DNA of 64,000 nt from Dorea longicatena (GCF_025150085.1 NZ_CP102280.1:2855964-2919963); one strand, 5' to 3'; positions 28,550 to 37,083 are shown, counted from the stretch's first letter. Program-made: numbers and translations. Notes: generated by a model not told the origin, from the letters alone.

Positions 28550-28858
28550 TTATTTATTTTTCGCAAGCTTATATGCAAATTTCAAAACATTCATTCCATT
28601 GCACATTCCATAGTCCTGCATTGGGATCACATCTACCGGAACCCCTTTTGGCTCACAGATTTCTTTTGCTCTGCCAAGCTGATATCCTACCTGTGGTCCG
28701 AGCAGTGCTACATCCACACCTTCAATCACGCGTTCCATCTCTGTAAATGGATATGCTGCGATGTCAGCATCTTTTCCTTTTTCCTTTGCTGCCTCTTCCA
28801 TCTTCTTTACGAGAAGACTGGTTGACATTCCTGCTGCACAAAATAATCGAATTACCAT
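28550..28858 (-). CDS. celA: PTS lactose/cellobiose IIB component
   Basis: I place the start at ATG 28858 (MVIRLFCAAGMSTSLLV), which follows AGGGAGG; in-frame codons further upstream would read through the promoter. The 102-residue protein carries the phosphocysteine at Cys7 in the CAAGMSTS loop and ends LKFAYKLAK. It is the first gene of the PTS operon. A strong promoter lies 46 nt upstream. Confidence 0.93.
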   Translation of the reverse strand: MVIRLFCAAGMSTSLLVKKMEEAAKEKGKDADIAAYPFTEMERVIEGVDVALLGPQVGYQLGRAKEICEPKGVPVDVIPMQDYGMCNGMNVLKFAYKLAKNK

Positions 28859-28903
28859 GATTGTTTCCTCCCTTATTTCTTTCTCATTTGCTTTGATGGT
28901 GCT

Positions 28904-28932
28904 AGTATAACAAGCATTTTTCGTTTTGTCAG
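28904..28932 (-). promoter_or_regulatory. Promoter of the cellobiose PTS operon
   Basis: On the minus strand CTGACA (28932-28927) and TATACT (28909-28904) are 17 nt apart, a near-consensus sigma-A promoter. RpiR regulation is likely from context; no operator was identified. Confidence 0.75.
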
Positions 28933-28983
28933 TACTTTTTCCTGTTTCTGGTTTCTGTTCCATATAGACGGAATTTGTTACAT

Positions 28984-29029
28984 AAAAAAAACAGGGCATT
29001 CTACTTTGTTGTGTAAAATGCACTGTTTT
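28984..29029 (-). terminator. Intrinsic terminator after the RpiR gene
   Basis: On the minus strand AAAACAG...CTGTTTT plus an inner GCATT/AATGC pairing is followed by eight T residues. It separates the regulator transcript from the PTS operon. Confidence 0.75.
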
Positions 29030-29124
29030 CCTTTTCCTTTTTTGTATATTATGATACTTTTTCGTGTATTCTGTTTTTTTTGTTACTTATCTGGTTACTA
29101 TTCGTACCATTACATTCTACAACC

Positions 29125-29904
29125 TTAATGAAATAAGTCTTCCATATCATTTTGAAACAGATCATCTGTATCGTTATGGACGCCCTTCAATTCTCTTCCG
29201 ATTAATTCCAAAATAAAAACGACTGCCATCTGGGATGTCAGATCATAATTTTCGTCTTCTTTATATTTATACTCTGAAACATAATAATTTATATTGCAGT
29301 CACTCATCTTCGCCAAAGAACAGTTTGCCTTATTTGTAATAGATATCAGGCTGCTCCCTCTTCTTTTCAACTTTTCTGCCAACATCAGTGTCTGTTCCGT
29401 CTCTCCTGATACAGACAATGCGATTGTAGCTGTTCTCTCACCTTTTCCACGAAATACTGGCGTGAACGGATCATCAATAGCAAATGAAAACCAGCCTACA
29501 TTATTAAAATATCTTGCCCCATACTTTCCTATAAAAGAAGAATTCCCCACACCTACAAATATAATTGACGATGCCTTTGTAAGTAACTTCACAGCTTCCT
29601 GGATATTCTCAGCAAATGCCTGTGTCTGCACCCGTTCAAAGAAATCTTTAACCGCAGTAAGATCCATATTGATTTTCTTCTGTTCCTTGCTGCTGACTTC
29701 CTGTTTTAATTTCAAACGGAATTCAGAATATCCCTCGCATCCTACCTTTTTACAAAAGCGAAGGATCGTCGTTGTTGAAACATGAACCTCCTCTGCCAGT
29801 TCACGTACTTTCATATATACTACTTTCTCTTCATTGCTGATGATGTAATTATATACATCCATCTCCAACTGATTAAAAGATTTTATCATCTCATGCGTAA
29901 ACAT
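29125..29904 (-). CDS. RpiR-family (MurR/RpiR) transcriptional regulator
   Basis: The 259-residue protein has an N-terminal HTH_6 domain (VRELAEEVHVSTTTILRFCKKVGCEGYSEF) and a C-terminal SIS sugar-phosphate isomerase-like domain (IIFVGVGNSSFIGKYG, ALSVSGETEQTL). Such regulators sense phosphosugars. It lies just upstream of the PTS operon on the same strand, behind a terminator, so it most likely controls that operon and may respond to the incoming sugar phosphate. Confidence 0.9.
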   Translation of the reverse strand: MFTHEMIKSFNQLEMDVYNYIISNEEKVVYMKVRELAEEVHVSTTTILRFCKKVGCEGYSEFRLKLKQEVSSKEQKKINMDLTAVKDFFERVQTQAFAENIQEAVKLLTKASSIIFVGVGNSSFIGKYGARYFNNVGWFSFAIDDPFTPVFRGKGERTATIALSVSGETEQTLMLAEKLKRRGSSLISITNKANCSLAKMSDCNINYYVSEYKYKEDENYDLTSQMAVVFILELIGRELKGVHNDTDDLFQNDMEDLFH

Positions 29905-29933
29905 ATGAATTCAGTTCCCTTCTGTTTTTCTCT

Positions 29934-30174
29934 CTATTTCATTCTTCTTATTATACACTCAACAACTGGCTTACTTCCTTCCAGCACTGTCTTCTTGCTG
30001 CCAGTATCGAACACGGCTGATCCAGCGTGATCATTCCACCTTCTGCCGTTAAGTTCAAGTCGAGTCGCCGCATAATCCCACGGATACAACATCAGTTCAA
30101 GATATACTCCGTTTGTAGTCCTTTCGTTATGTCGTTTAATTGCAATATCACAGATTCTGTGCTTCTATCTTATC
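29934..30174 (-). pseudogene. Decayed inositol monophosphatase-family gene (C-terminal part)
   Basis: On the minus strand NGVYLELMLYPWDYAATR matches the second metal-binding motif of inositol monophosphatases (YFELxLxPWDxAA). The expected next segment appears in another frame (LTAEGGMIT, then CSILA), which shows a frameshift. An in-frame TAG lies upstream. The N-terminal half is absent. The rest of 29905-30306 has no intact gene. Confidence 0.55.
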
Positions 30175-30306
30175 ATGATTTTCCTCATTAATCTATAGAT
30201 ATCCGGGGCAAAATCAGCCTGATCAACACCCTGTTTTTTACTGTTCCAAATTATCGAGCCAGTCGTCGAAACGAGAGCTCCAACGGCTGTTTTGTCAAAT
30301 TATATA

Positions 30307-31647
30307 TCAAATTGAATCCACCTTATCAATCGGCCATAATTTTCTGAGTGCCGCATAAGAAATCAAAAAGTTTGCGAGCCAGCCAGCCGGTACACCAAGC
30401 CAGACAAATGCAATACCAAAACGAGGGGCACAGATTAAGGCAACTGACAATCTTATTGCAAGATTTACCATATTTGCAATAAGAAATGGCCACATGATTC
30501 CAAGCCCACGAAGGACTCCATCTGTTGCCATCTTGACACCCATGAAAATGAAAAAGTAGCCTAGCCATCTCATATAATCCCCTGATACCTGATAAGCTAA
30601 AGCAGTTCCGTCTTTTCCTAAGAATAACGAAGAAATTTGCGTATGCAATGTCTCAATAACTATAAAAGCAAGAACTGCAAAACATAAATCTAACACCAGT
30701 GCAGCATGATATCCTTTTTTGATACGTTCGTTTTTCTTTGCACCAAGATTTTGGGAAACATACGGTGAAACTGCATTTCCAATAGATATAAATATCAGTG
30801 AAAATACATTCTCTACTCTCATCGTTGCCGAATAACCCGCTAGTGCCTGTGTACCAAATGGATTTACAACCGCCTGTACAATCATCATCCCAATTGACAC
30901 TGTAGACTGCTGAAGAACCGAAGGTACAGCAATTCGAAGCATTGAACGTAACTCCTGCCCGTCAAACCAGCTAAAGTGACTTTTATATCGGCGCATCCGA
31001 CTAAAGAAAATCAAAATTGAAAATACTGCAGAAATTCCTTGTGCAATAAGAGTCGCAAGGGCTGCACCAAACACACCAAGACCAAGTCCAGCCACCATCC
31101 AAAGGTCCATAAATATATTTAAAACCGAAGAAAATATTAAAAGACCTAACGGAATCTTTGATTCGCCGATTGAAGTGAACATCGTTGAAAGGATATTGTA
31201 CATAAACAGAAACGGAAATCCCACAAAATAAACTCGAAGGTACAGTACCGCTTCATCCAATATATCAGCAGGTGTCTGTAATAAACTCATCATTGAATGG
31301 GAAAAGCAAAATCCAAACAGACCCAGAAGTATACTTAGAATCAGAAAACTAATTAATGATGTCGACACAATCGTTTTCATTTTGCTATAATCACGGGCAC
31401 CAAAATAACGACTTACAAGAACCCCTGCACCTACACCTGCACCCAATGCTACACAAATGAATACATTCGTAAGTGCGGCGCAGGCACCAACTGCAGCAAG
31501 CGCAGATGAGCCAACAAACTGACCAACAATAATAGAATCCGCCATATTATATACTTGTTGAAAAAAACTGCCTAGAATCATAGGCATTGCAAAAACAGTC
31601 AGCGCTTTAAGAGGCGCATCTGTAATTAAATATTCATCTTTTGACAT
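30307..31647 (-). CDS. MATE family efflux transporter
   Basis: The 446-residue protein has twelve predicted helices in two repeats. The N-terminal PLKALTVFAMPMILGSFFQQVYNMADSIIVGQFVG is the MATE signature, and the second half restarts at LRSMLRIAVPSVLQQSTVS. It should export cationic drugs or metabolites using a Na+ or H+ gradient. It stands alone, with gene remnants on both sides, so neighbours say nothing about its substrate. Length and start are normal. Confidence 0.92.
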   Translation of the reverse strand: MSKDEYLITDAPLKALTVFAMPMILGSFFQQVYNMADSIIVGQFVGSSALAAVGACAALTNVFICVALGAGVGAGVLVSRYFGARDYSKMKTIVSTSLISFLILSILLGLFGFCFSHSMMSLLQTPADILDEAVLYLRVYFVGFPFLFMYNILSTMFTSIGESKIPLGLLIFSSVLNIFMDLWMVAGLGLGVFGAALATLIAQGISAVFSILIFFSRMRRYKSHFSWFDGQELRSMLRIAVPSVLQQSTVSIGMMIVQAVVNPFGTQALAGYSATMRVENVFSLIFISIGNAVSPYVSQNLGAKKNERIKKGYHAALVLDLCFAVLAFIVIETLHTQISSLFLGKDGTALAYQVSGDYMRWLGYFFIFMGVKMATDGVLRGLGIMWPFLIANMVNLAIRLSVALICAPRFGIAFVWLGVPAGWLANFLISYAALRKLWPIDKVDSI

Positions 31648-31690
31648 TGTCTTATTCTCCTTCTATAGAGATTTATTTTATATCTTCAAA

Positions 31691-31888
31691 ACACAAAATG
31701 CAAATGGGAAAAGTACTTCCAAAACCATCCGAAAATTAGGTACGTTAGAAGAACAGGGCTTCATGCCGGTATATGAACGTCAGGAAATCACTGATGATCT
31801 CCATGAAACCTGCGGATTCAGAACGGACTATCAATTCATAACAAAACGGAAAATGAAAGGAATTCAGAAAGAAAGTAAGCGGAGATAA
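31691..31888 (+). pseudogene. Internally deleted IS1634-like transposase remnant
   Basis: The plus-strand frame reads NANGKSTSKTIRKLGTLEE, as near the N-terminus of IS1634-type transposases. It continues directly with FMPVYERQEITDDLHETCGF and RTDYQFITKRKMKGIQK, as at their C-terminus, then a TAA. Hundreds of central residues are missing. No start codon is evident. Identification is from recalled family patterns and is tentative. Confidence 0.5.
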
Positions 31889-31916
31889 AACATTACTATA
31901 TTTCGTGTATGCAGAT

Positions 31917-31956
31917 AAAAGTGCCACACCCCTTTACAGGGATTGTGGCACTTTTT
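31917..31956. terminator. Intrinsic terminator
   Basis: AAAGTGCCACA pairs with TGTGGCACTTT, with a T-run on the plus strand and A-run opposite. It follows the transposase remnant and also lies downstream of the minus-strand DUF4230 gene. Confidence 0.85.
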
Positions 31957-32062
31957 TAACTAATCAACTGTCAAAGATGAGAGTATAAAGCATATCTTGT
32001 ACAAAAACAAGTTGAAAGATCTTTTATGCATTTTATTCTCTTATATCACTAAAATTCTGTGA

Positions 32063-32635
32063 TTACTTAAATTCTACAACAACCTTTCTTTCACCGGCCA
32101 CATTTTCAAACATGCCCTTGATCACTTTCTTTGCATTCTCATCTGCATTATCAAGGAAACCATATTCATCGGATTCGGCCTTTTTCTTTGCCTTTTCTTC
32201 CGCTTCTGCGACAACTTCTATCACAGCTTCTTTATCAATACTCATGATTGCAAAATTCGTGTCATAGATTTTCAGATCACTGGATTTGATCTTGATTGAA
32301 TCTTCGTTGATCGTACAATGTGGGATAGTGATTCTGATCTCATCATCTGTTTCTTTAATCTTCGCCTTTTTCACATCCAGGCCAGCAGTAACCGTTGTCT
32401 TATACTGCACCAGGAATTTGTTCTTGTTGATCAGCGGGATATTACCCTTTGTGCTTTTGAATACATCTGAGATGATCATCTTCTGGGTAGTCAGTTCCGC
32501 CGCATCTTCAAGCGTGGTTTCCAGTGGAATACTTTCTTCTTTTGGGCTGGTAATATACTTGTATGCGGATATCGAGCCGACACTGATTACGACGGCAAGA
32601 ATTACCGCAATGATTACTTTCCATTTGGTCTTCAT
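32063..32635 (-). CDS. DUF4230 membrane-anchored protein
   Basis: The 190-residue protein has one N-terminal membrane helix (WKVIIAVILAVVISVGSISAYKY) and an outside domain with the DUF4230 pattern (FLVQYKTTVTAGLDVKKAKI, IRITIPHCTI, then the AKKVIKGMFENVAGERKVVV end). The function of the family is unknown. The gene is complete. A second copy once existed near 20.5 kb, where only its last codons remain. It ends before a bidirectional terminator. Confidence 0.8.
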   Translation of the reverse strand: MKTKWKVIIAVILAVVISVGSISAYKYITSPKEESIPLETTLEDAAELTTQKMIISDVFKSTKGNIPLINKNKFLVQYKTTVTAGLDVKKAKIKETDDEIRITIPHCTINEDSIKIKSSDLKIYDTNFAIMSIDKEAVIEVVAEAEEKAKKKAESDEYGFLDNADENAKKVIKGMFENVAGERKVVVEFK

Positions 32636-32716
32636 AGGATTCGCCTCTCTTCTTTTGTATTGCCTTATATCTTGTGTTACTTTATATCATATCACATTAT
32701 CTTTTCTTCCGGATAT

Positions 32717-33328
32717 CTATTCTATATAATCCAGTTTGAATATCGCAATCTTCTCCCTTGGATCTTCTCCCGGGAACAGATCCATACATACGATCTCATC
32801 TGTGAACATCAACTCCTCCACCGTCATCAGATACGATATATACTCATCTGACGGATAATAGAAGAATAACTGAATCCGTCTCGGCTCTGCATAATAAGAT
32901 TCTAATATCCTTGCCATCACTTTTCTTAATATCTCCACCGAAAACGGATTAAAAAAGTACATACAGTCTGCCGTCTCCGGTACTGCAAATTCTTCCGCAT
33001 TCGCAAGTTCTATCTCCACTCTTCCGGACGATACCGCATCTTTTTTATTCTCTGCTGCTTTCTCATAGATTCGCTCATCATATTCGATTCCGATAGACTT
33101 ACATCTTGTCTGATATGACAGGAAGAAGTCTACTCTTCCTTTTCCACAGCCATAATCAAGCAGTATATTCCCCTTACGGATATATCCTGCATTTGCCAGC
33201 CTTTCCAGCACAGAATACGGCGTCGGTTCGTAAGGGTAGCGGTACTGGTCTGCATGAGTGTCATCTCGTCCCATCGTCCGAATATTCAAAAGCTTGTCCC
33301 ATCTTGATTCGTTCTTATCTTCTTTCAT
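32717..33328 (-). CDS. Class I SAM-dependent methyltransferase
   Basis: In 203 residues the SAM-binding motif is NILLDYGCGKGRVDFFL (about 53-69), followed by the acidic IGIEYDERIYEKA motif II and an FFNPFSVEIL catalytic-region motif. The fold is complete, with a C-terminal FFYYPSDEYI strand. The NPF motif is found in several rRNA or small-molecule methyltransferases, but the substrate cannot be named. It lies 80 nt upstream of the DUF4230 gene and 42 nt downstream of the YaiI/YqxD gene. Confidence 0.82.
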   Translation of the reverse strand: MKEDKNESRWDKLLNIRTMGRDDTHADQYRYPYEPTPYSVLERLANAGYIRKGNILLDYGCGKGRVDFFLSYQTRCKSIGIEYDERIYEKAAENKKDAVSSGRVEIELANAEEFAVPETADCMYFFNPFSVEILRKVMARILESYYAEPRRIQLFFYYPSDEYISYLMTVEELMFTDEIVCMDLFPGEDPREKIAIFKLDYIE

Positions 33329-33370
33329 CTTTTTTTATCGCCTTCTGCTCTTTCACTTCTTTTATTTTTA

Positions 33371-33832
33371 TCACGCTTCATCCTCCGTTTTCAACCGCTT
33401 TTCCACAAGTCTGGTAAATGATTCTGCAAATCTTCTGTCATCTTCGTCTGTCCTTTTTGACGGACCTTTCAGATGATGCTTCTTCTTCGCATTTCTCGCT
33501 TTCTTCGCGAGATGTCTTTCCATCAGCATACGATCAATATTCTCATTCGTATACCATTTGCCATTCTGATGGATTCCATATGCTCCCTTTCCAAGAATCA
33601 TTGCTGCGACACCATAATCCTGTGTTACCACGATATCACCTTTATGGCAGAGACTGACCAGTTTAAAGTCCACAGCATCTGCTCCGGCTCCTACCGTCAC
33701 TACCTCACTGTAATCCGAATATAACACATGATTCGTATCACACAGAAGAGTTACCGGAATCTCATATTCTTTTGCGATCTGTTCAACGATGGCTACCACC
33801 GGGCAGGCATCGGCATCCACATATATCTTCAT
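33371..33832 (-). CDS. YaiI/YqxD family (DUF188, UPF0178) PIN-like protein
   Basis: The start is ATG 33832 (MKIYVDADACPVVAIVEQIA) with GAGG upstream; a longer frame from 33874 adds 14 residues unlike the family. The 153-residue protein has the conserved DADACPV opening, GADAVDFKLV, then IVVTQDYGVAAMIL and the C-terminal KGPSKRTDEDDRRFAESF. Members have a PIN-like fold; their role is not settled. The gene is intact. Confidence 0.88.
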   Translation of the reverse strand: MKIYVDADACPVVAIVEQIAKEYEIPVTLLCDTNHVLYSDYSEVVTVGAGADAVDFKLVSLCHKGDIVVTQDYGVAAMILGKGAYGIHQNGKWYTNENIDRMLMERHLAKKARNAKKKHHLKGPSKRTDEDDRRFAESFTRLVEKRLKTEDEA

Positions 33833-33858
33833 AATACTTTTCCTCAAATACTTGTTAA

Positions 33859-33890
33859 CAGAAAAACGCCACACATGTGACGTTTTTCTC
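33859..33890 (-). terminator. Intrinsic terminator after the YitT-type gene
   Basis: AGAAAAACG and CGTTTTTCT frame an inner CACA/TGTG pairing, giving T-runs on both strands. It lies between the YitT-type gene and the YaiI/YqxD gene. Confidence 0.7.
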
Positions 33891-33954
33891 TATTTATCTA
33901 TTATCTACAGAACCTTCCATTGGCATCTTCTTGGCAATTATCTATCATTACGAA

Positions 33955-34827
33955 CTAGAATGATCTCACCTTCGGTCTGTAGCGCATATCAGATACTGTA
34001 TACACCGTTACAAATGCTTCCGGATCTTTCTGGACAATATAGTTCATGAGTTTCTGATATTCACTCTTATCTACAATCGTAATAATCTCTCTGTACTTCT
34101 GCATATTATAAGCACCCATCGCTTCATAGAATGTCGCTCCACTGTGCAGCTCATGTAAAATAAACTGTCGTACCTCTTCTTCGTATTTTGTAATAATGCA
34201 GACTCGTCTTTTTACATTCTGTCCAAAGATGAAATGATCCAGCACAATACCATTAAAATATGTGCCAAGCACACTTAACACTACCGCTTTTTTATCATAG
34301 ATCAGAGCAGACGAAAGTGCCACACACATTCCTGAAATTGACATAGCTTTTCCTAGTTCGATGTGAAGATACTTGTTCATGATCTTCGCTACGATATCCA
34401 GTCCACCGGATGACGCATTCATGTTGAATAAAATGCTAAGACCAATACTTACCACCAGAATATAACATAACACATCCAGCTCATTGCTGTTCGTCAGTGA
34501 TTCAAAATCCGGAAATACATGTTCAAATACCGCCAGATACACTGGCAGCAAGATACTCGTATATACCGTCTTCGCCCCAAATTCTTTCCCGCAAGTTACA
34601 AATCCGATCAGCAATAAGACCACATTCAGGATCATCGTAACCGTTGACACATGCAATGGTACATAATGTGCGATAATAATCGCAAGTGCAGATATACTGC
34701 TGATCGAAGTCTGACTCGGAATCAGGAAGAAATACACTGCCGCGGCGATAATCCCCACTGCTATCGTCATGACGGCGGTTTCTTTTAACGTGTCTGATGT
34801 GAAACCTTTTTTCTTTTGTTTGTTCAT
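33955..34827 (-). CDS. YitT family membrane protein (DUF161-DUF2179)
   Basis: The 290-residue protein has five or six N-terminal helices with the YitT repeat motif (FNMNASSGGLDIVAKIMNKY). A soluble C-terminal DUF2179 domain follows from about residue 205 (RRVCIITKYEEEVRQFILHE, GAYNMQKYREIITIV). The family is widespread in Firmicutes and has no agreed function. It seems monocistronic. Confidence 0.9.
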   Translation of the reverse strand: MNKQKKKGFTSDTLKETAVMTIAVGIIAAAVYFFLIPSQTSISSISALAIIIAHYVPLHVSTVTMILNVVLLLIGFVTCGKEFGAKTVYTSILLPVYLAVFEHVFPDFESLTNSNELDVLCYILVVSIGLSILFNMNASSGGLDIVAKIMNKYLHIELGKAMSISGMCVALSSALIYDKKAVVLSVLGTYFNGIVLDHFIFGQNVKRRVCIITKYEEEVRQFILHELHSGATFYEAMGAYNMQKYREIITIVDKSEYQKLMNYIVQKDPEAFVTVYTVSDMRYRPKVRSF

Positions 34828-34898
34828 TTTTTATTCCCCACTTTTGTAAATAGTTTTATCAATATTTATATTATATCTCTAATGTATCCTCGTAATAA

Positions 34899-35096
34899 TT
34901 ATTCTTTTTTCATCATATACATTTTTTTCCTTCCTGCTCCAGTCCGTATGACAGTCCCCTCATCAACCAGCTTTTTAAGTGCTGATTCTACTGAAGAACT
35001 TCCAAGGCTAGGGCAGGCAACCAATGCATCATGTTTTGAAAACTTTCCAAGCGTGTTTTCCGAATATGTCTTTACAATATCATATATATTCATCAT
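34899..35096 (-). CDS. Small winged-helix-like protein or fragment
   Basis: Sixty-five residues (NIYDIVKTYSENTLGKFSKH, then SVESALKKLVDEGTVIRTGA) look like a winged-helix module similar to the tails of Fic or regulator proteins. The start overlaps the end of a truncated acetyltransferase frame. It may be a real small gene or the C-terminal fragment of a larger one. No partner is evident. Confidence 0.4.
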   Translation of the reverse strand: MMNIYDIVKTYSENTLGKFSKHDALVACPSLGSSSVESALKKLVDEGTVIRTGAGRKKMYMMKKE

Positions 35097-35289
35097 TTAG
35101 TCCTACAAATCCTTGTATCATTTTATCTGCTTCAAACACATAAACTTCGGATTGTGACAGCATTTCTTTTACTAATTCATAATTACTTTTCCAATATTGA
35201 TTGGAAATAAAATAATGTGCTTTCAGATTTGTCTTTAACCATATGTCAGCGACTCTATCGATATCTCCGTTCAGCAACTTTCTAATCAT
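35080..35289 (-). pseudogene. Truncated GNAT N-acetyltransferase
   Basis: From ATG 35289 (MIRKLLNGDIDRVADIWLKT) 69 residues follow the N-terminal half of GNAT enzymes, ending at EADKMIQGFVGLNDEYI. The acetyl-CoA-binding half (QxxGxG/A) is absent. The downstream sequence belongs to the winged-helix frame. It is probably a deletion product and inactive. Confidence 0.6.
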
Positions 35290-35485
35290 AACAAATATTC
35301 TCCACAACTACATCCTTTATGCTTTTCTCTTTTTTCCATTCTATCACAAGCTCACCATTAATTATCAATTTTTTGATATTTTTTCTTTTCCCCCACTGTA
35401 AAACAGCCTCTGAGCGTTTCGTTATATAGAGGGATACAAATAAGGGCAAGATCCACCCATGTTTAACAGTAATGTCGTTTGCCAT
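35282..35485 (-). CDS. Small unidentified protein
   Basis: The 67-residue frame starts MANDITVKHGWILPLFVSLY behind AGGAG at a 6-nt spacing, so it could be translated. The second half is basic and contains IKKLIINGELVIEWKKEKSI. It matches no family I recognise. It lies immediately downstream of a strongly structured tract and its 3' end overlaps the acetyltransferase remnant. It may be a small accessory gene or a fragment with a fortuitous start. Confidence 0.4.
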   Translation of the reverse strand: MANDITVKHGWILPLFVSLYITKRSEAVLQWGKRKNIKKLIINGELVIEWKKEKSIKDVVVENICYD

Positions 35486-35511
35486 CCTGTTCTCCTATGG
35501 GATTTATCTTG

Positions 35512-35645
35512 ATGGGGATTTCCCCATACCCTCTCAATAACAGACGTTTCACTTGTCTGTTGGTTCCACCTAAAGGTGTTCACAGCACTATTTCTAATAT
35601 CGGAAGGGACAGCCGATATTGAAATACGTGAACTCCCGGCGGGAG
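35512..35645. ncRNA. Candidate structured RNA: five consecutive hairpins
   Basis: Reading rightwards: a perfect 6-bp stem at 35512-35527 (ATGGGG/CCCCAT); ACAGAC/GTCTGT at 35540-35560; CACC/GGTG at 35567-35578; a compound stem at 35578-35633 of 6, 5 and 8 bp (GTTCAC/GTGAAC, ATTTC/GAAAT, AATATCGG/CCGATATT); and CTCCC/GGGAG at 35633-35645. No known RNA class was recognised and the strand is uncertain. On the minus strand it lies between the nuclease-like gene and a 67-codon frame. It could be a regulatory leader, a transposon end or a guide-like RNA. Confidence 0.45.
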
Positions 35646-35696
35646 GAATAGTCTCAGCGGAAGGAGGAGTATGAGAACAAAAACAAAAATATCTTC

Positions 35697-36695
35697 TTAG
35701 TGCAGCTTATCTCGCCAAGAAACTGAACTACAAACTACTATTCCATCTTCATAGGAAGAGATTCCATCATGTGAAAACTGTTCTGGATACTCTATATCAC
35801 TAAGTTTCTCGTTTACATAATTATTAAAATTACGATATCTATTCTGTTCATTAAATTGTCCTGATTTCATCGAATTATATATTTCTTCAAGAATACAATA
35901 TTTTTCATCTTCATACACCCAACAATAGTATTTTTGATTTTTTACAGACTCACATTGATATACCTGATTTAATGAATCCACATACGAAACAAATGCTTGA
36001 TAATACATAAAGCATTCTTTATCAAAATTAATTTCTAAGTTAACTTCTCCCTTTCCTTCTGGATCCACATCATGTATATTCCATACTTTATCTATACCAG
36101 AGTATGCGTCAAAACATGAACAAATTACATGTTTGCTATCTTTTTGTGGGTAATACATCTGGTTTGTTGATGTATCCTTAATTGAACCCACATTATTTAA
36201 TTGTACTTTTGCATGCTCGATTGTCTTTTTCCTAACATTCTTATTACAAGTCCCCTTACTTTCAAATAAAAATACTTTTTTTTGCCCATCAACTCCGATC
36301 CAATCTGGTGCCATTTTTCCATTCACCAACGTTCCTTTAAAACTCTTATCTGTAAAATGATATAATTTGTTAATGTTATATATTTCATTTGCAATAATTC
36401 TTGTTGCTAACATACCCATGGCAAAAGAAATTACATTTTTATATGAAGTTTCCGCAAATTCATACTCATCTGAAATTACATAAAACCCTTTTTCCTTTTT
36501 TACTGCCATTCTACACATTGATGAATAAAATTTTCTTGCATCTCGAGAAATCAGTTTTTTTCCGTAAAATCCATTTAAAATAGCATATTTACTAAAATCT
36601 CCTCTTGAAACGTTAAATGATCTATGTTTGGTTGCATTAGGATTTTTTGAATAATCATTCTCTGAATCAAAATATTCATAATTCACACTTTCCAT
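35697..36695 (-). CDS. Unrecognised protein with PD-(D/E)XK nuclease-like motif
   Basis: The 332-residue protein matches no family I can name. Residues 129-147 read APDWIGVDGQKKVFLFESK. This gives Pro130-Asp131, then Glu145-x-Lys147, the core of PD-(D/E)XK nucleases. A Gln at 165 in the following helix (HAKVQL) would fit the fold. No signal peptide or membrane segment is present. An AGAAGG site precedes the ATG. The gene is AT-rich, as mobile defence genes often are, and stands in a tract of broken genes. Nuclease function is inferred from the motif only. Confidence 0.55.
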   Translation of the reverse strand: MESVNYEYFDSENDYSKNPNATKHRSFNVSRGDFSKYAILNGFYGKKLISRDARKFYSSMCRMAVKKEKGFYVISDEYEFAETSYKNVISFAMGMLATRIIANEIYNINKLYHFTDKSFKGTLVNGKMAPDWIGVDGQKKVFLFESKGTCNKNVRKKTIEHAKVQLNNVGSIKDTSTNQMYYPQKDSKHVICSCFDAYSGIDKVWNIHDVDPEGKGEVNLEINFDKECFMYYQAFVSYVDSLNQVYQCESVKNQKYYCWVYEDEKYCILEEIYNSMKSGQFNEQNRYRNFNNYVNEKLSDIEYPEQFSHDGISSYEDGIVVCSSVSWRDKLH

Positions 36696-36778
36696 CTATT
36701 TTCCTTCTCCTTATCAGATGTAAATTTTTTTGATATCATTTTATTAACTTATCATTTTTCTTCATTCTATCACAGCAT

Positions 36779-36913
36779 CTATTCTTCCGCCATCAGTCTT
36801 TCAAACCAGCTATCCAATAGCAATGATAAATTGGCCTACATCTGGCAATTCTTGCAGCATTTCGTCCAGAGTTTTCTGTTTCACATATTTCTGCACATAC
36901 ACCCAACAGGCAA
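36779..36913 (-). pseudogene. Truncated, frameshifted copy of the mobile-element gene at 46214
   Basis: The minus strand encodes ACWVYVQKYVKQKTLDEMLQ and then ELPDVGQFI, almost the same as the end of the 46214-46612 product. A one-base insertion then shifts the frame before the last dozen residues. By eye the two DNA copies are about 85% identical over 125 nt. The upstream part of the gene is gone. Confidence 0.75.
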
Positions 36914-37021
36914 GTACTCTATGGAGCAATCACTCCGGAAGTACCGGCTTCCATCCTTCAGTTACATAATGATGTAACAATCGTTGCTGATGAAGCTGCA
37001 CTGAGTGAGATTGATAAATAA
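36914..37021 (+). pseudogene. 3' end of an unidentified gene
   Basis: A plus-strand frame of 35 codons (LYGAITPEVPASILQLHNDV, then TIVADEAALSEIDK and TAA) begins exactly where the previous remnant ends and has no start. It is followed by a terminator. It looks like the C-terminus of a soluble protein but I cannot assign it. Confidence 0.4.
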
Positions 37022-37083
37022 TATCTACTGGACACCGGACATTGCAGTGTAACTTATGAAACGCATTTAGCTTTTGTTAAAAA

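Noticed and set aside
35500-35690. Group II intron, retron or TnpB guide RNA as explanation of the hairpin tract
   Set aside because: No reverse transcriptase or TnpB gene is next to it and no domain V-like hairpin is visible. These remain possible only if a database match shows otherwise.
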